DNA of 64,000 bases from Cellulosilyticum sp. I15G10I2 (GTDB taxonomy: Bacteria > Bacillota > Clostridia > Lachnospirales > Cellulosilyticaceae), in assembly GCF_900095725.1 (NCBI RefSeq), contig NZ_FMMP01000028.1, forward strand, positions 248,001 through 312,000, read 5' to 3'. Position numbers and translations under genes: made by a program. Below the pieces are notes generated by a model, which saw nothing but the letters and a program-made list of their open reading frames with translations, did not search any database and was not told where the DNA came from. This document shows positions 46,618-56,452 of this stretch, piece by piece. Position 1 is the first letter of the stretch. Each line of letters begins with the position of its first letter.

Positions 46618-46630
46618 ATATCTTGTAAAA

Positions 46631-46936
46631 TTATTCTTCTATGTAGAGTTCGTCTTCTCCCATAACAGCTACTTCATCAGAAAGCAACACCATTTCATAC
46701 TTTTCAAGCACTTGATTTTGAATACGATCTCTTGTTTCAGAATTAATAGGATGCGCAATATCTCTAAATTCCCCATCTAATGTTTTTCGGCTTGGCATAG
46801 CAATAAAACGCCCTTTGTCTCCTTCTATTACTTTGATATCATGCACTACAAATTCATTATCAAAAGTAACAGAAACTACTGCCTTCATTTTTCCGTCTTT
46901 ATTAATTTTCCTCACCCTAATATCTGTGATTTCCAT
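46631..46936 (-). CDS. spoVG: Regulatory protein SpoVG
   Basis: 101 residues from ATG 46936, chosen because GGAGGGG lies 8 bases before it; the start [20 protein letters not shown] is typical. [20 protein letters not shown] is the conserved core. SpoVG is a small nucleic-acid-binding regulator affecting septation, sporulation and envelope genes. Confidence 0.96.
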   Translation of the reverse strand: MEITDIRVRKINKDGKMKAVVSVTFDNEFVVHDIKVIEGDKGRFIAMPSRKTLDGEFRDIAHPINSETRDRIQNQVLEKYEMVLLSDEVAVMGEDELYIEE

Positions 46937-47007
46937 TAGCAAAACCCCTCCTGTTATTAACTAGTGCCTTGGTGGCGCTCCTATTAATAGTTCTTTTTAT
47001 TATTTGA

Positions 47008-47036
47008 ATTATAAGTTATTTTTAATAAATAGTCAA
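47008..47036 (-). promoter_or_regulatory. Sigma-A promoter of spoVG
   Basis: TTGACT (47031-47036), 17-base spacer, TATAAT (47008-47013), 72 bases before the ATG. The leader can form AGCGCC/GGCACT pairing. In Bacillus spoVG is driven by sigma-H; here a housekeeping promoter is what can be seen. Confidence 0.82.
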
Positions 47037-47112
47037 TATTTATTTTATTTTATTTCATTTTTTGGTAATATTTATAAATTCTTACACATATAGTCTATGT
47101 TATTAACTTTTT

Positions 47113-48222
47113 TTATACAATATTTCTTTTTTCTAATAAAATAATCTTATCTTTGGTTCCTATTACCTTTTGTCCATCAGATACAAATACCTGTTTATCC
47201 AAAATAGCATTTTCTATAATGCAGCCCTTGCCAATTGTTGCCCCTTCCATAATAATAGAATCTTTAACAATTGTTCCTTCTCCAACGAACACTTTTCTGA
47301 AAAGAACTGAGTTTTCAATCTGTCCATTAATAATATCACCCCCGCTGATGATGCTGTTTGTAACTTTTGCCTCAGCATTAAATTTAGCAGGTGGTTCATC
47401 TTTAGCTTTTGTTGAAATAGAAGGATACGTATTAAAAAATAATTTTCTTACTTCTGGGGTTAAAAAATCCATATTAATTTTATAAAATTCATTAATATCA
47501 CGTATTCTCTTCCAATAACCTTCAAATAAATAGCCATACATCTTTAGTTTTTTTCTATAACGTACGATAATATCATTAACAATACTGTATCTTCCTTCTA
47601 ACTCTAGTTCTTCTAGAAGTTTGATAAGAAGTTCTCTGCTGATCACATAAATCCCTAGAGATACTGTTGTATATTGAGGATTTAATGGTTTTTCTTCAAA
47701 TTCTATCATCTTATTATCTTCGTCAAGCCCTATAACGCCATAATCTTCAACCGCATAGGTTTGTAAATCTTTACATACAATCGTAATATCAGCATCTTTT
47801 TGTTCATGATATTTAATAATCTTTTCGTAATCAAGTCTATAAATCTGTTCTCCTGAAGTAATGACTACATAAGGTTCATTACTCTTTTTTAGAAACTCAA
47901 TATTTTGAAAAATTGAATCTGCAGTTCCTCTAAAACCAAAACCATCTTGATTAATCATATGCGGTGTAAATAAAAATAAGCCGGTCTTCTTTCTCCCAAA
48001 GTCCCACCATTTTGATGAACCAATATGATCTGCAAGTGATCTTGCACTATACTGAGAGATAACAGCTACTTTCTTAATACCTGAATTACTTAAATTACTT
48101 AGTGCAAAATCTATTGCACGATAAGATCCCCCAACAGGCATAGCTGCTAAATTTCTTTGTTTTGTAAGGACTCCTAGTGTACTTCTCTTGCCTCCTGCTA
48201 ATATGATACCAATAGCTCTCAT
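47113..48222 (-). CDS. glgD: Glycogen biosynthesis protein GlgD (ADP-glucose pyrophosphorylase-like)
   Basis: 369 residues, homologous to GlgC over its length with an N-terminal nucleotidyltransferase domain and C-terminal left-handed beta-helix. The nucleotide loop is altered: GGKRSTLGVLTKQRNLAAMP where GlgC has [20 protein letters not shown], losing the Arg and the KPA lysine. This matches the known role of GlgD as a non-catalytic modulating subunit of a GlgC-GlgD complex in Firmicutes. 11 bases after glgC. Confidence 0.92.
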   Translation of the reverse strand: MRAIGIILAGGKRSTLGVLTKQRNLAAMPVGGSYRAIDFALSNLSNSGIKKVAVISQYSARSLADHIGSSKWWDFGRKKTGLFLFTPHMINQDGFGFRGTADSIFQNIEFLKKSNEPYVVITSGEQIYRLDYEKIIKYHEQKDADITIVCKDLQTYAVEDYGVIGLDEDNKMIEFEEKPLNPQYTTVSLGIYVISRELLIKLLEELELEGRYSIVNDIIVRYRKKLKMYGYLFEGYWKRIRDINEFYKINMDFLTPEVRKLFFNTYPSISTKAKDEPPAKFNAEAKVTNSIISGGDIINGQIENSVLFRKVFVGEGTIVKDSIIMEGATIGKGCIIENAILDKQVFVSDGQKVIGTKDKIILLEKRNIV

Positions 48223-48233
48223 AGTTTCCTCCC

Positions 48234-49496
48234 TTACACGATAAGCGAATGACCGCTTTCTAAAATGCCATTATTATAATGTTCTTCTAAGGTATGTCCG
48301 CCCACTTCACAGTTTTTACCTATTTTAATATCTCTTGGAATTACTGTATTATCCCCTACTACTGTAATGCCATCCGAATAAATATGAGGCTTACTAATAT
48401 GCGTAATATTTTCTCCTACCCCTATCCATGCATTTTCCCCTACTTCACATTTTTCTGATATAATACATGTTTCTAAATGAGCCCCTTGCCTAATAACGGT
48501 TTCGGCCATTATAATTGAGTTTTTGACAACGGCACCTTCTTCAATAATAACCTTTGGCCCGAGTACCGAATTATAAACCTCTCCATAGATTTCACAGCCT
48601 TCTGATATAAGAGACTGCTGCAGCATTGCCTTTTCTCCTGAATACTGTGGCAGCTGATGTTCAATATTAGTATATATTTTCCAAAACTCATCATAGAGGT
48701 TAAATATAGGCACAGTATGGGTAAGTTCCATATTAGCTTTCCAATAAGCTTCAATAGTTCCTATATCCCGCCAATAATCATTAAACCTATAGGCATGTAC
48801 ATTTTTTTCGGTACTGATCATATCTGGAATAATATGTTTGCCAAAGTCACTTTGCCCATGAACTTCGTTATCCTTAATAAGTGCTTGTTTTAATACATCC
48901 CATGTAAATATATAAATCCCCATTGATGCTAAGTTACTTTTTGGATGTTCTGGTTTTTCTTCAAATTCTATAATTCTATCTTCTTCATCCGTATTCATGA
49001 TACCAAATTGATTAGCGATCTCATAAGGCACCTCAATAACAGCAATAGTGACATCGGAGTTGTTTGCCTTATGTTCTTCGAGCATAGCACTATAATCCAT
49101 TTTATAAACATGATCGCCTGATAATACTAAAATATATTTTGGATTATATTCATCTATATATCTGATATTATGGTATATTGCATTTGCAGTCCCAGAATAC
49201 CATGACCCTTCTGTCCCCTTTACAAACGGCGGCAGTACTGTAACACCACCAGTTCTCCTATCTAAATCCCATGGTATGCCTATACCAATGTGTTTAGTAA
49301 GAAGCAACGGTTCATACTGCGTGAGTACACCCACTGTATCTATTCCCGAGTTTATACAGTTACTTAAGGGAAAATCTATAATTCTATACTTACCGCCAAA
49401 CATAACAGCAGGCTTAGCAATCTGCTTTGTAAGAATACCCAACCTGCTCCCTTGTCCTCCTGCTAACAACATAGCAATCATCTCTTTTTTATTCAT
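48234..49496 (-). CDS. glgC: Glucose-1-phosphate adenylyltransferase
   Basis: 420 residues from ATG 49496, chosen because GAGGAGGGG precedes it. Catalytic motifs: [56 protein letters not shown] and [13 protein letters not shown]-terminal hexapeptide helix. It makes ADP-glucose for glycogen. Co-transcribed with glgD; no synthase or branching enzyme gene is in the window. Confidence 0.95.
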   Translation of the reverse strand: MNKKEMIAMLLAGGQGSRLGILTKQIAKPAVMFGGKYRIIDFPLSNCINSGIDTVGVLTQYEPLLLTKHIGIGIPWDLDRRTGGVTVLPPFVKGTEGSWYSGTANAIYHNIRYIDEYNPKYILVLSGDHVYKMDYSAMLEEHKANNSDVTIAVIEVPYEIANQFGIMNTDEEDRIIEFEEKPEHPKSNLASMGIYIFTWDVLKQALIKDNEVHGQSDFGKHIIPDMISTEKNVHAYRFNDYWRDIGTIEAYWKANMELTHTVPIFNLYDEFWKIYTNIEHQLPQYSGEKAMLQQSLISEGCEIYGEVYNSVLGPKVIIEEGAVVKNSIIMAETVIRQGAHLETCIISEKCEVGENAWIGVGENITHISKPHIYSDGITVVGDNTVIPRDIKIGKNCEVGGHTLEEHYNNGILESGHSLIV

Positions 49497-49630
49497 GCAA
49501 CCCCTCCTCACTACTAATAAAGCCCTATGTTTATCACCAAACAAATTGCTGTTTTACTCTCTCTTAGTTTATCATTTTACCATATTATTTACAATATTTA
49601 AATTTTAATACATTTAAATAAATGTTATCT

Positions 49631-50443
49631 TTATTCTTGCAAACTATAAATGTCTACTACTTTATTACTTTCATCAACCGTATCCAGCCATAACAACGTC
49701 TTAAAATCTTCTACTAATTTTTTTTCGGGTACATTAGTTGCCATAAGGACTCCGACACCTACGAGTTCTGCCTCAAACTCCTGCATAAGGTCAATAATCC
49801 CTTTTGCAGTGCCTCCAGCTTTCATAAAATCATCTATAAATAACACCTTAGAGCCTTTTTTTATCGCCCTTGTTGAAAGGCACATTGTTTTGATTCTATG
49901 ATTACTGCCTGTAATATAATTCATATGAATAACTGTTCCATCTGTTAATTTACTTTGATTTCTTACAACGACCATAGGCTTATTAAGCACCATAGCTGTC
50001 ATAAGTGCTATAGGAATACCTTTTGTTTCTACAGTAATAACATAATCAAACTGTACATGCTTAAAAAGGCTTGCAAGAGCAATCCCTATGTTTTTAGATA
50101 TATTAGGAGAGTATAAAAAGTCATTAGTATAAATATACCCTCCCGGAATAATTCTATCCGGTGTATTAATAAGTTCACATAATTTTTTTGTAAACACTTG
50201 CATTTGTTCTTTTGTCATAAGGGGATTATAATAAACCCCTCCAGCTGCACCTGATACAGTTTCTATCGCTCCTAATTCATAATTTCTAAAAATATCTTTT
50301 ATAATATCTAAATCTTCACTGATTGTTGATTTGGCACATTTAAAAATGTCACAAAAATGAGTAAGTGTAAATATTTTATTAGGATTATTCGTTAAAATAT
50401 TGGTAATGACACTTATTCTGTCATGTTTTTGTACCTTTTTCAT
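49631..50443 (-). CDS. purR: Purine operon repressor PurR
   Basis: 270 residues: N-terminal winged helix (1-75; FTLTHFCDIFKCAKSTISED) and a phosphoribosyltransferase-like domain with the PRPP-binding motif VLFIDDFMKAGGTAKG. In Bacillus PurR represses purine genes and is released by PRPP. GAGAGGGA precedes the ATG. Here followed by glgCD rather than yabJ-spoVG. Confidence 0.93.
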   Translation of the reverse strand: MKKVQKHDRISVITNILTNNPNKIFTLTHFCDIFKCAKSTISEDLDIIKDIFRNYELGAIETVSGAAGGVYYNPLMTKEQMQVFTKKLCELINTPDRIIPGGYIYTNDFLYSPNISKNIGIALASLFKHVQFDYVITVETKGIPIALMTAMVLNKPMVVVRNQSKLTDGTVIHMNYITGSNHRIKTMCLSTRAIKKGSKVLFIDDFMKAGGTAKGIIDLMQEFEAELVGVGVLMATNVPEKKLVEDFKTLLWLDTVDESNKVVDIYSLQE

Positions 50444-50689
50444 TCTTCCCTCTCCTTTTATATCATTTTAAGTATTATTACCATTATAAGCATAAATCCG
50501 AATATTTAAAAGCTTTTCCTTTAAAACATTCGTTTTTTTAATCTATTTTAACAAGGACCTATTTATTTATAAAAAATATGTTTATTATTTTAGTTCTGTT
50601 ATATAATTATAAAATAATATATTGCATATTATGATAAGTGTATATACTATTTAAAACATAATATATTGTTCATCGAAAGGAAAACTTCT

Positions 50690-52072
50690 ATGACAAATCT
50701 TAACTCTTTAACGCATAAAAAGAAAATACATTTCATAGGCATCGGCGGTATTAGTATGAGTGGACTTGCAGAAATTGTTCACAATAGAGGATCGATTGTA
50801 ACCGGCTCTGATGCAAAAAGTTCTCATACCACCTGTCATTTAGAAGAAATAGGTATCAAGGTATACTATGGCCACAGCGCGGCGCATATAACTGATGATA
50901 TCGATTTAGTGGTTTATACAGCAGCTATTGCTCAGGATAATCCCGAACTTTTAGCATGTCAAAAATTAAATGTAGATACTGTAACCCGTTCTCAATTTTT
51001 GGGTCTTATTATGAAAGATTATAAATTTCCTATTTGTGTTTCCGGGACCCATGGCAAGACGACGACTACTTCTATGTTGTCTCATGGATTATTATCTGCC
51101 GGTTTTGATCCTACTATTACAGTTGGAGGTATATTAAAAGCAATAAACGGTAATATCCGCATCGGAAAGTCTGAATACTTTGTTACTGAAGCCTGTGAAT
51201 ACTGTAATAGCTTTTTAGACTTTTTTCCAAAAGTAGGTATCATTCTTAATATTGAAGCTGACCACTTAGATTATTTTAAAGATATTGATCATATTAGGCG
51301 CTCATTTCAGAAATTTGCTTGTTCTATTCCAGAAGATGGTTTTCTTGCAGTTAATGGCGAAATAGATGCACTGGATGAGTTTTTAATGCCTATTCCTTGT
51401 AAAACAGAAACTTTTGGACTTACCCCAGACTTTAACTGGTATGCAGATCATATTGTTTTTGATGATAAGGCTTGTGCCTCATTTGATGTTTATTACAACG
51501 GCTCATTAAAAGGTCATATTACGCTTAATGCTCCTGGCACGCATAATATTCTTAATTGTTTATCAGTATGTGCTGTATGCCATTATTTAGGTATATCTAT
51601 TGATCGTCTTAATGAGGGGCTTACACGCTTTACGGGTGCAGATCAGCGCTTTGAAGTCAAAGGAAAGGTTCATGATATCACAATAGTTGATGATTATGCC
51701 CATCATCCTACAGAGATTGCTGCTACGCTCCAAGTAGCTAAAGCTTATCCACATAATAAACTTTATATTGTTTTTCAGCCACATACTTACACCCGTACTA
51801 AAGCTTTTCTTAATGAGTTTGCGAGCGTGCTTTCTCTCGTCGAAAATGTTATTATTACAGATATTTATGCTGCCAGGGAAAAAAATCCTGGGGATATTTC
51901 TGCAGAAGATATCGTCAAAACAATCCACAACCTCGGTAAAACAGCTCTGTATATTTCTGACTTTGATGAAATTGCTAATTATTTACTTGAACATGCAGTT
52001 CCTCATGATTTAATCATTACAATGGGCGCTGGCAACATCAATCAAGTTGCAGATATTTTACTTGGAAAATAG
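50690..52072 (+). CDS. murC: UDP-N-acetylmuramate-L-alanine ligase
   Basis: 460 residues from ATG 50690, chosen because GAAAGGA precedes it; a TTG eight codons upstream is unsupported. Mur ligase order: N-terminal HFIGIGGISMSGLAEI, ATP loop VSGTHGKTTTTSML, central EACEYCNSFLDFFP and ILNIEADHLDYF, C-terminal DDYAHHPTEI and FQPHTYTRT. It adds L-Ala to UDP-MurNAc. Divergent from purR. Confidence 0.96.
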   Translation: MTNLNSLTHKKKIHFIGIGGISMSGLAEIVHNRGSIVTGSDAKSSHTTCHLEEIGIKVYYGHSAAHITDDIDLVVYTAAIAQDNPELLACQKLNVDTVTRSQFLGLIMKDYKFPICVSGTHGKTTTTSMLSHGLLSAGFDPTITVGGILKAINGNIRIGKSEYFVTEACEYCNSFLDFFPKVGIILNIEADHLDYFKDIDHIRRSFQKFACSIPEDGFLAVNGEIDALDEFLMPIPCKTETFGLTPDFNWYADHIVFDDKACASFDVYYNGSLKGHITLNAPGTHNILNCLSVCAVCHYLGISIDRLNEGLTRFTGADQRFEVKGKVHDITIVDDYAHHPTEIAATLQVAKAYPHNKLYIVFQPHTYTRTKAFLNEFASVLSLVENVIITDIYAAREKNPGDISAEDIVKTIHNLGKTALYISDFDEIANYLLEHAVPHDLIITMGAGNINQVADILLGK

Positions 52073-52147
52073 TTATCCACATTACTCACAACTTTTCATA
52101 GGATTAACTTGTTGATACATGCAGCACTTACTAACAAGTTATCCCCA
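52073..52147 (+). promoter_or_regulatory. DnaA-box-like sites before the dnaD/dnaI pair
   Basis: TTATCCACA (52073-52081) is an exact DnaA box and TTATCCCCA (52139-52147) differs at one base. Both lie between murC and the replication-related genes. Confidence 0.5.
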
Positions 52148-52180
52148 AAATCTCCCTTTTTTCAAGGGAGATTTTTATTT
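52147..52180 (+). terminator. Terminator after murC
   Basis: 11-bp stem AAATCTCCCTT / AAGGGAGATTT with a 5-base loop followed by TTATTTTTTT. Confidence 0.88.
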
Positions 52181-52210
52181 TTTTATTATCATAATTTATT
52201 TATTTTGTGC

Positions 52211-52216
52211 TATAAT
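52211..52216 (+). promoter_or_regulatory. Extended -10 promoter of the dnaD-like/dnaI-like pair
   Basis: TGCTATAAT (TG-N-TATAAT) with no strong -35, 41 bases before the ATG and after the murC terminator. Confidence 0.6.
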
Positions 52217-52257
52217 ACTAACACACGAAAAGGATAATTTTTCAAGGAGGTTTCTAA

Positions 52258-53322
52258 ATGGCATATATTAAATTTTTAACCCAAGCGCCGACATTTGTAC
52301 ATCTTCCCCATTGGTTTATTACAGACTATATGCCTAAATCGCTTGGCGGTTATTTAAAAGTATATATTTATCTATTTGCACAATCAAATAGTCCCGCTCA
52401 GCCTGCACTTTCTTTAGAAAGTGTAGCACATACGCTTGATATGTTATATTCAGAGGTTATACAAGCTCTTAAGTATTGGGATAAAGAAGGTGTTCTGCAT
52501 TTCAAAGAGCTTTCAGATAAACAATTCGAACTTGACTTTTATTTAGAAAAACCAAAAACAGTTCCTAAAGAAACCGCACCTAAACTTCCTCTATCTAAGA
52601 CAATTATCAGTCAATCAAGGCCTGAATATAGAACTGAGGAAATTAACTTATACATGCAGGACAGTACTTCTGTTAATGAACTATTTAAGATAGCTGAACA
52701 ATATTTGGGTCGGCTTCTTACAAATACTGATCAAAAAATACTCTATAGCTTCTATGATTGGTTACATATGCCTTTTGACCTCATTGAATTCCTTATTGAG
52801 TACTGTGCATCTAATAACCATACCGCAATACATTATATTGAAAAAGTGGCCATTAGCTGGGTAGATGAAGGCATTAATACTGTAGAACAGGCAAAAGAAA
52901 AAGTTACACTAGATAAAAGGTATTTCAAAATACTTTCAGCGCTTGGTTCATCAAAGAGTACAATAACGCTTGCAGAAAAAAAATGTATCACCAGATGGCT
53001 TACTGAGTATCAATTTAGCTTAGACGTCATTTTAGAGGCCTGTAAGCGCACTGTAATGCAAACCAATAAACCAAGTCTTAACTATGTAGATTCTATTCTT
53101 ATCTCTTGGTATGATGCAAAGGTTAAAACGCTAGATGATGTTATACTGATAGATAAAGCTTATGAAAGTAAGAAACAATTATCTTCTGAGAATAAACACT
53201 CTAGTAAACGCCCTCAAAAGATGACTAAATTTAACGATATTTATTCTCATAATTGGAATTTTGAAGAACTCGAAAAACTTGAAAGTGAATATATAGAACG
53301 TAAATTAAATGGAGGTAATTAG
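52258..53322 (+). CDS. DnaD-domain replication protein
   Basis: 354 residues: an N-terminal winged-helix region (about 20-100, with LGGYLKVYIYLFAQ and LSLESVAHTLDMLYSEVIQALKYWDKEG) and two C-terminal DnaD/DnaB_2 domains (about 140-215 and 225-295, ending in the YxxxI-like W-x-D/Y pattern AISWVDEGINTVEQAKE and ILISWYDAKVKTLDDV). Such proteins help DnaA load the replicative helicase. AAGGAGG before the ATG; followed at 1 base by the helicase-loader gene. Confidence 0.88.
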   Translation: MAYIKFLTQAPTFVHLPHWFITDYMPKSLGGYLKVYIYLFAQSNSPAQPALSLESVAHTLDMLYSEVIQALKYWDKEGVLHFKELSDKQFELDFYLEKPKTVPKETAPKLPLSKTIISQSRPEYRTEEINLYMQDSTSVNELFKIAEQYLGRLLTNTDQKILYSFYDWLHMPFDLIEFLIEYCASNNHTAIHYIEKVAISWVDEGINTVEQAKEKVTLDKRYFKILSALGSSKSTITLAEKKCITRWLTEYQFSLDVILEACKRTVMQTNKPSLNYVDSILISWYDAKVKTLDDVILIDKAYESKKQLSSENKHSSKRPQKMTKFNDIYSHNWNFEELEKLESEYIERKLNGGN

Positions 53323-53323
53323 T

Positions 53324-54325
53324 ATGAATAATAAAGAATTCCACTATAAGCGCCTCATAAGGGAGTATGATATTAAACGAACTTCAGCTGTTAAAGAGCA
53401 ACGAAGACGCGCTAAAGAAGTTTATTTAAAGGTGCCTCAGATTGAAGAGATTGATAAAATACTCAGTCAAAGTGGTGTTCAACTCGTTCGTAGCATGCTT
53501 AAGGAGCCCAATACGCTTTCTATTGAAAATTTCCGTAAAAATTCTGAAGATCTTATGTTTACCAAAAAAATGCTGCTTGTTGAGGCCGGCTTTCCTGAAG
53601 ATTATTTGGAAATTCTTTATGAATGTGCTTCATGTGAAGATACAGGTTTCATTGATAACAAGCCATGTATTTGTTTTAGACAAGGACTGATTAATATTGC
53701 CTACGAACAATCTAATTTAAAAAATATCCTCCAAATCGAAAACTTCAATGGTTTTAACCTTAATTACTATTCTAAGCAAGTAGATCCGGCTTCCGGCAGA
53801 TCTCCTTATACCAATATGGAAAAAATATATCAGATTTGCGTAGGTTTTATAGAAAACTTTGAAACCAAGAAGCAAAACCTTTTATTTTATGGTCATACAG
53901 GTCTTGGTAAAACATTTCTATGCAATTGCATTGCTAAAGAGTTATTAGATAGAAATTATACGGTGCTCTACCTTACTTCACCTCAGTTGTTTAAACTTTT
54001 TGAGGAATCCAGGTTTCACCGCGAAGATATGATGGATGAAGCTAAAGCTATGCTGAGTACTCTTTTTACTGTTGATCTATTAATTATTGACGATCTAGGC
54101 ACTGAATCTTCCTCCACCTTTACAGGAAGCGATCTGTTTGATGTACTTAACACACGTTATTTACATCAAAACGCTACTATTATTTCAACCAATGTCGCCC
54201 CTAATGACTGGAATAAATATTATTCTGAACGCATTGTATCTCGTGTATTCGGCAACTATACCAACCTTAAGTTCATAGGTTCAGATATAAGATTACTTAA
54301 AAAATATACAAGTAACAATTTATAA
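53324..54325 (+). CDS. Helicase loader-like ATPase, DnaI/DnaC family
   Basis: 333 residues from ATG 53324; GGAGG overlaps the end of the dnaD-like gene. Cysteine-rich segment (CASCEDTGFIDNKPCICF, about 108-125) resembling the zinc-binding N-terminal part of DnaI, then AAA+ with Walker A FYGHTGLGKTFLCN, Walker B LLIIDDLGTE, sensor IISTNVAP and an arginine in SERIVSRVFG. It probably loads the DnaB-type helicase together with the DnaD-like protein. Confidence 0.9.
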   Translation: MNNKEFHYKRLIREYDIKRTSAVKEQRRRAKEVYLKVPQIEEIDKILSQSGVQLVRSMLKEPNTLSIENFRKNSEDLMFTKKMLLVEAGFPEDYLEILYECASCEDTGFIDNKPCICFRQGLINIAYEQSNLKNILQIENFNGFNLNYYSKQVDPASGRSPYTNMEKIYQICVGFIENFETKKQNLLFYGHTGLGKTFLCNCIAKELLDRNYTVLYLTSPQLFKLFEESRFHREDMMDEAKAMLSTLFTVDLLIIDDLGTESSSTFTGSDLFDVLNTRYLHQNATIISTNVAPNDWNKYYSERIVSRVFGNYTNLKFIGSDIRLLKKYTSNNL

Positions 54326-54351
54326 CCTGCTGCCAATCAGCAGGTTTTTTT
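54324..54351 (+). terminator. Terminator after the helicase-loader gene
   Basis: 9-bp stem AACCTGCTG / CAGCAGGTT with CCAAT loop followed by a T-run; starts at the stop codon. Confidence 0.9.
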
Positions 54352-54462
54352 ATAGGCTTGGAATGATATTTTACGAAAATTGGTAATATATATGTATGTA
54401 TAAACTTTTTATAGAGAAATAACAGCTAATGATATCGATCTTGATTACAAAGGGGGCAACAT

Positions 54463-55797
54463 ATGTTTTATACAGTACAATTATCCAAGTCTGATCCAAC
54501 ACCTCTCTACATACAACTTGCATCTGAAATAGCTAAGCTCATTCAATCCGGAACTTTGCTTGGCGGAACTAAGCTTCCTCCTATACGAACCTTATCTAAA
54601 TACCTGTCTATTAATCGAGATACTGTTGTAAGTGCCTATAAACTTTTAGAAAATCAAGGGTTAGTTGATGCACATGTAGGTAAAGGAACTTATGTAGCAT
54701 CACAGCCTTCTGTTTTGCTATCTGAGCATAACTCTAATGAAATAAATAATATTTATTGCAGTACATTAGGATTTTCGAAAGATCTTTTCCCTATAGCTTT
54801 ATGCAAGGAACTTGCACAACGCGTTATTGACACAGAAGGCTGGGGAGCCTTTTGTGATCCGCTCTACCGCGAGAGGAATCTTCTTAACCAAAATGTATGC
54901 TGTTTTCTAGAAAGTGCCGGAATCAAAGCTTCTTCAGCACAAGTACGTGTCATCAAAAATTTTACTAGCTTTTTAATAAATCTTTTTAAATACTCTTCTA
55001 AACAAGGTATATGTATCGAACAATTTAGTGATTTGACATATTCCTCGTTTTTACATTCTATAGGCAGCAAAATCTATGAGATTCCCTTAATAAAGGATGG
55101 CTTGAATCTAGAAGTGCTTGAAAAATATCTGCGTCTTGGCAATATAGGTTATATTTTTTTATCTTCCTATCTTCAAAATCCAACTGGCCTCTGCTACTCT
55201 GATTATCAAAAACAAGCCCTCATCAAACTTGCCAAAACTTATGACTGCTATATTATCGAGGATGGTACGCTTAGCGAATTTTTATATGATACCCCTAAGC
55301 TTATGCCTCTATTTCATCATTTTTCAAAGGATAGAGTGATTTATACTTACCACTTTTCTAAAATGTATCTGCCACATCTTTCTTATAGTTTTGTACTACT
55401 TCCAGCACATATGGTCAAAGGTATTTCCAATGATCTTGAATGTACATTTAACGAATATCTTCTCCACTATTATCTCGAATCCGCTAGTCTTATGGAACAT
55501 AGAAAGCTATTATTTGAATTATGTAAAGAAAAATATAATCAACTCTATAGCGGCTTGCAGCTTCTAAAAAACAAAATTGAAATTTACGCTGTGCATGGCG
55601 GGATCTTTTTTTGGCTTAAACCATTAACAGTATCCTTAGATGAAATCTGTGAACTTTTTATACAAAACAATGTGGTTGTCTCACCTGGAACACTTTTTAC
55701 TTATGCTCATAAATCTGATTATTTTAGACTGTCCATAACCCAGCTTACTACCGATCACATTGATCAAATCTTGCAACTCTTACATACACAGCTTTAA
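54463..55797 (+). CDS. MocR-type regulator (GntR DNA-binding domain fused to aminotransferase-like domain)
   Basis: 444 residues. N-terminal GntR winged helix (1-75: PLYIQLASEIAKLIQSGTLL, GTKLPPIRTLSKYLSINRDTVVSAYKLLE) and a fold-type I aminotransferase-like domain. The PLP-lysine region reads YTYHFSKMYLPHLSYSFVLLP: the Lys is kept but the usual R of the L-R-L/I-G-Y motif is replaced by S. MocR members sense pyridoxal phosphate or amino compounds. No PLP biosynthesis gene is adjacent, so the target is unknown. Confidence 0.88.
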   Translation: MFYTVQLSKSDPTPLYIQLASEIAKLIQSGTLLGGTKLPPIRTLSKYLSINRDTVVSAYKLLENQGLVDAHVGKGTYVASQPSVLLSEHNSNEINNIYCSTLGFSKDLFPIALCKELAQRVIDTEGWGAFCDPLYRERNLLNQNVCCFLESAGIKASSAQVRVIKNFTSFLINLFKYSSKQGICIEQFSDLTYSSFLHSIGSKIYEIPLIKDGLNLEVLEKYLRLGNIGYIFLSSYLQNPTGLCYSDYQKQALIKLAKTYDCYIIEDGTLSEFLYDTPKLMPLFHHFSKDRVIYTYHFSKMYLPHLSYSFVLLPAHMVKGISNDLECTFNEYLLHYYLESASLMEHRKLLFELCKEKYNQLYSGLQLLKNKIEIYAVHGGIFFWLKPLTVSLDEICELFIQNNVVVSPGTLFTYAHKSDYFRLSITQLTTDHIDQILQLLHTQL

Positions 55798-55806
55798 ATC
55801 ACGACT

Positions 55807-55856
55807 AAGAGGACATAAAAAAGAGCAAATGAGCTTACTCTTTTTTATGTCCTCTT
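55807..55856. terminator. Bidirectional terminator between two regulator genes
   Basis: Perfect 19-bp arms (55807-55825 and 55838-55856) with internal A6/T6 tracts, 12-base loop, between convergent genes. Confidence 0.82.
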
Positions 55857-55877
55857 CTGATCATAATACGCAGATAT

Positions 55878-56414
55878 TTAGAAGCGCGGCGGGGTTATAG
55901 TTGAGATAAATACCAAATCTTCTTCTCCAACACTTACAATTTTATGTGGGATGCTTGAGTAGTAATAAATTGTGTCACCTTCTTCTAAGACATATTCATC
56001 TTTACCAATAGTAATCCACATTTTGCCTTGCAGTACATGATTAACTTCTTCGCCTTGGTGTGTCAGTGGTTCTTCACAAGTCATTGCCCCTGGCTCTAAC
56101 CTTCCTATAAACATCTCCATCTGTCTGTTTAAATCAGGTGATAAGAGTTCATAAGTTACATGAGAATCTCTAAATTTAAGCTGTTGTCTTTCATTTTTCT
56201 TAACGACAGGACTTTTCTCTGTCTCATCTAATAAAAAATAAAATACAGCAACCTCTAAAGCCTCTGCAATCTTACGCAGCGAAGTAATAGAGGGCTCTGA
56301 TATATCTCTTTCTATCTGACTCAAAAATCCTGGAGTTAAATTCGTTTTTTCTGACAGTTCTTTTAAACTCATTCCGACTTGTAATCTTTTTTCCCTTATC
56401 TTGTCCCCTATCAT
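55878..56414 (-). CDS. XRE-family regulator with C-terminal cupin domain
   Basis: 178 residues: helix-turn-helix 1-60 (IREKRLQVGMSLKELSEKTN, LTPGFLSQIERDISEPS) and a cupin sensor (about 105-175: THQGEEVNHVLQGKMWITIG, EEGDTIYYYSSIPHKI with His/Glu metal-ligand pattern). Relatives (PuuR-like, SinR-cupin) control catabolic or polyamine genes. It lies 38 bases after the fused molybdenum hydroxylase gene on the same strand and may be the last gene of that operon and its regulator (inference). Confidence 0.87.
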   Translation of the reverse strand: MIGDKIREKRLQVGMSLKELSEKTNLTPGFLSQIERDISEPSITSLRKIAEALEVAVFYFLLDETEKSPVVKKNERQQLKFRDSHVTYELLSPDLNRQMEMFIGRLEPGAMTCEEPLTHQGEEVNHVLQGKMWITIGKDEYVLEEGDTIYYYSSIPHKIVSVGEEDLVFISTITPPRF

Positions 56415-56452
56415 ATGCTCTTCCTTTATTCCTGTGTTTTTATCCTAGTTTA

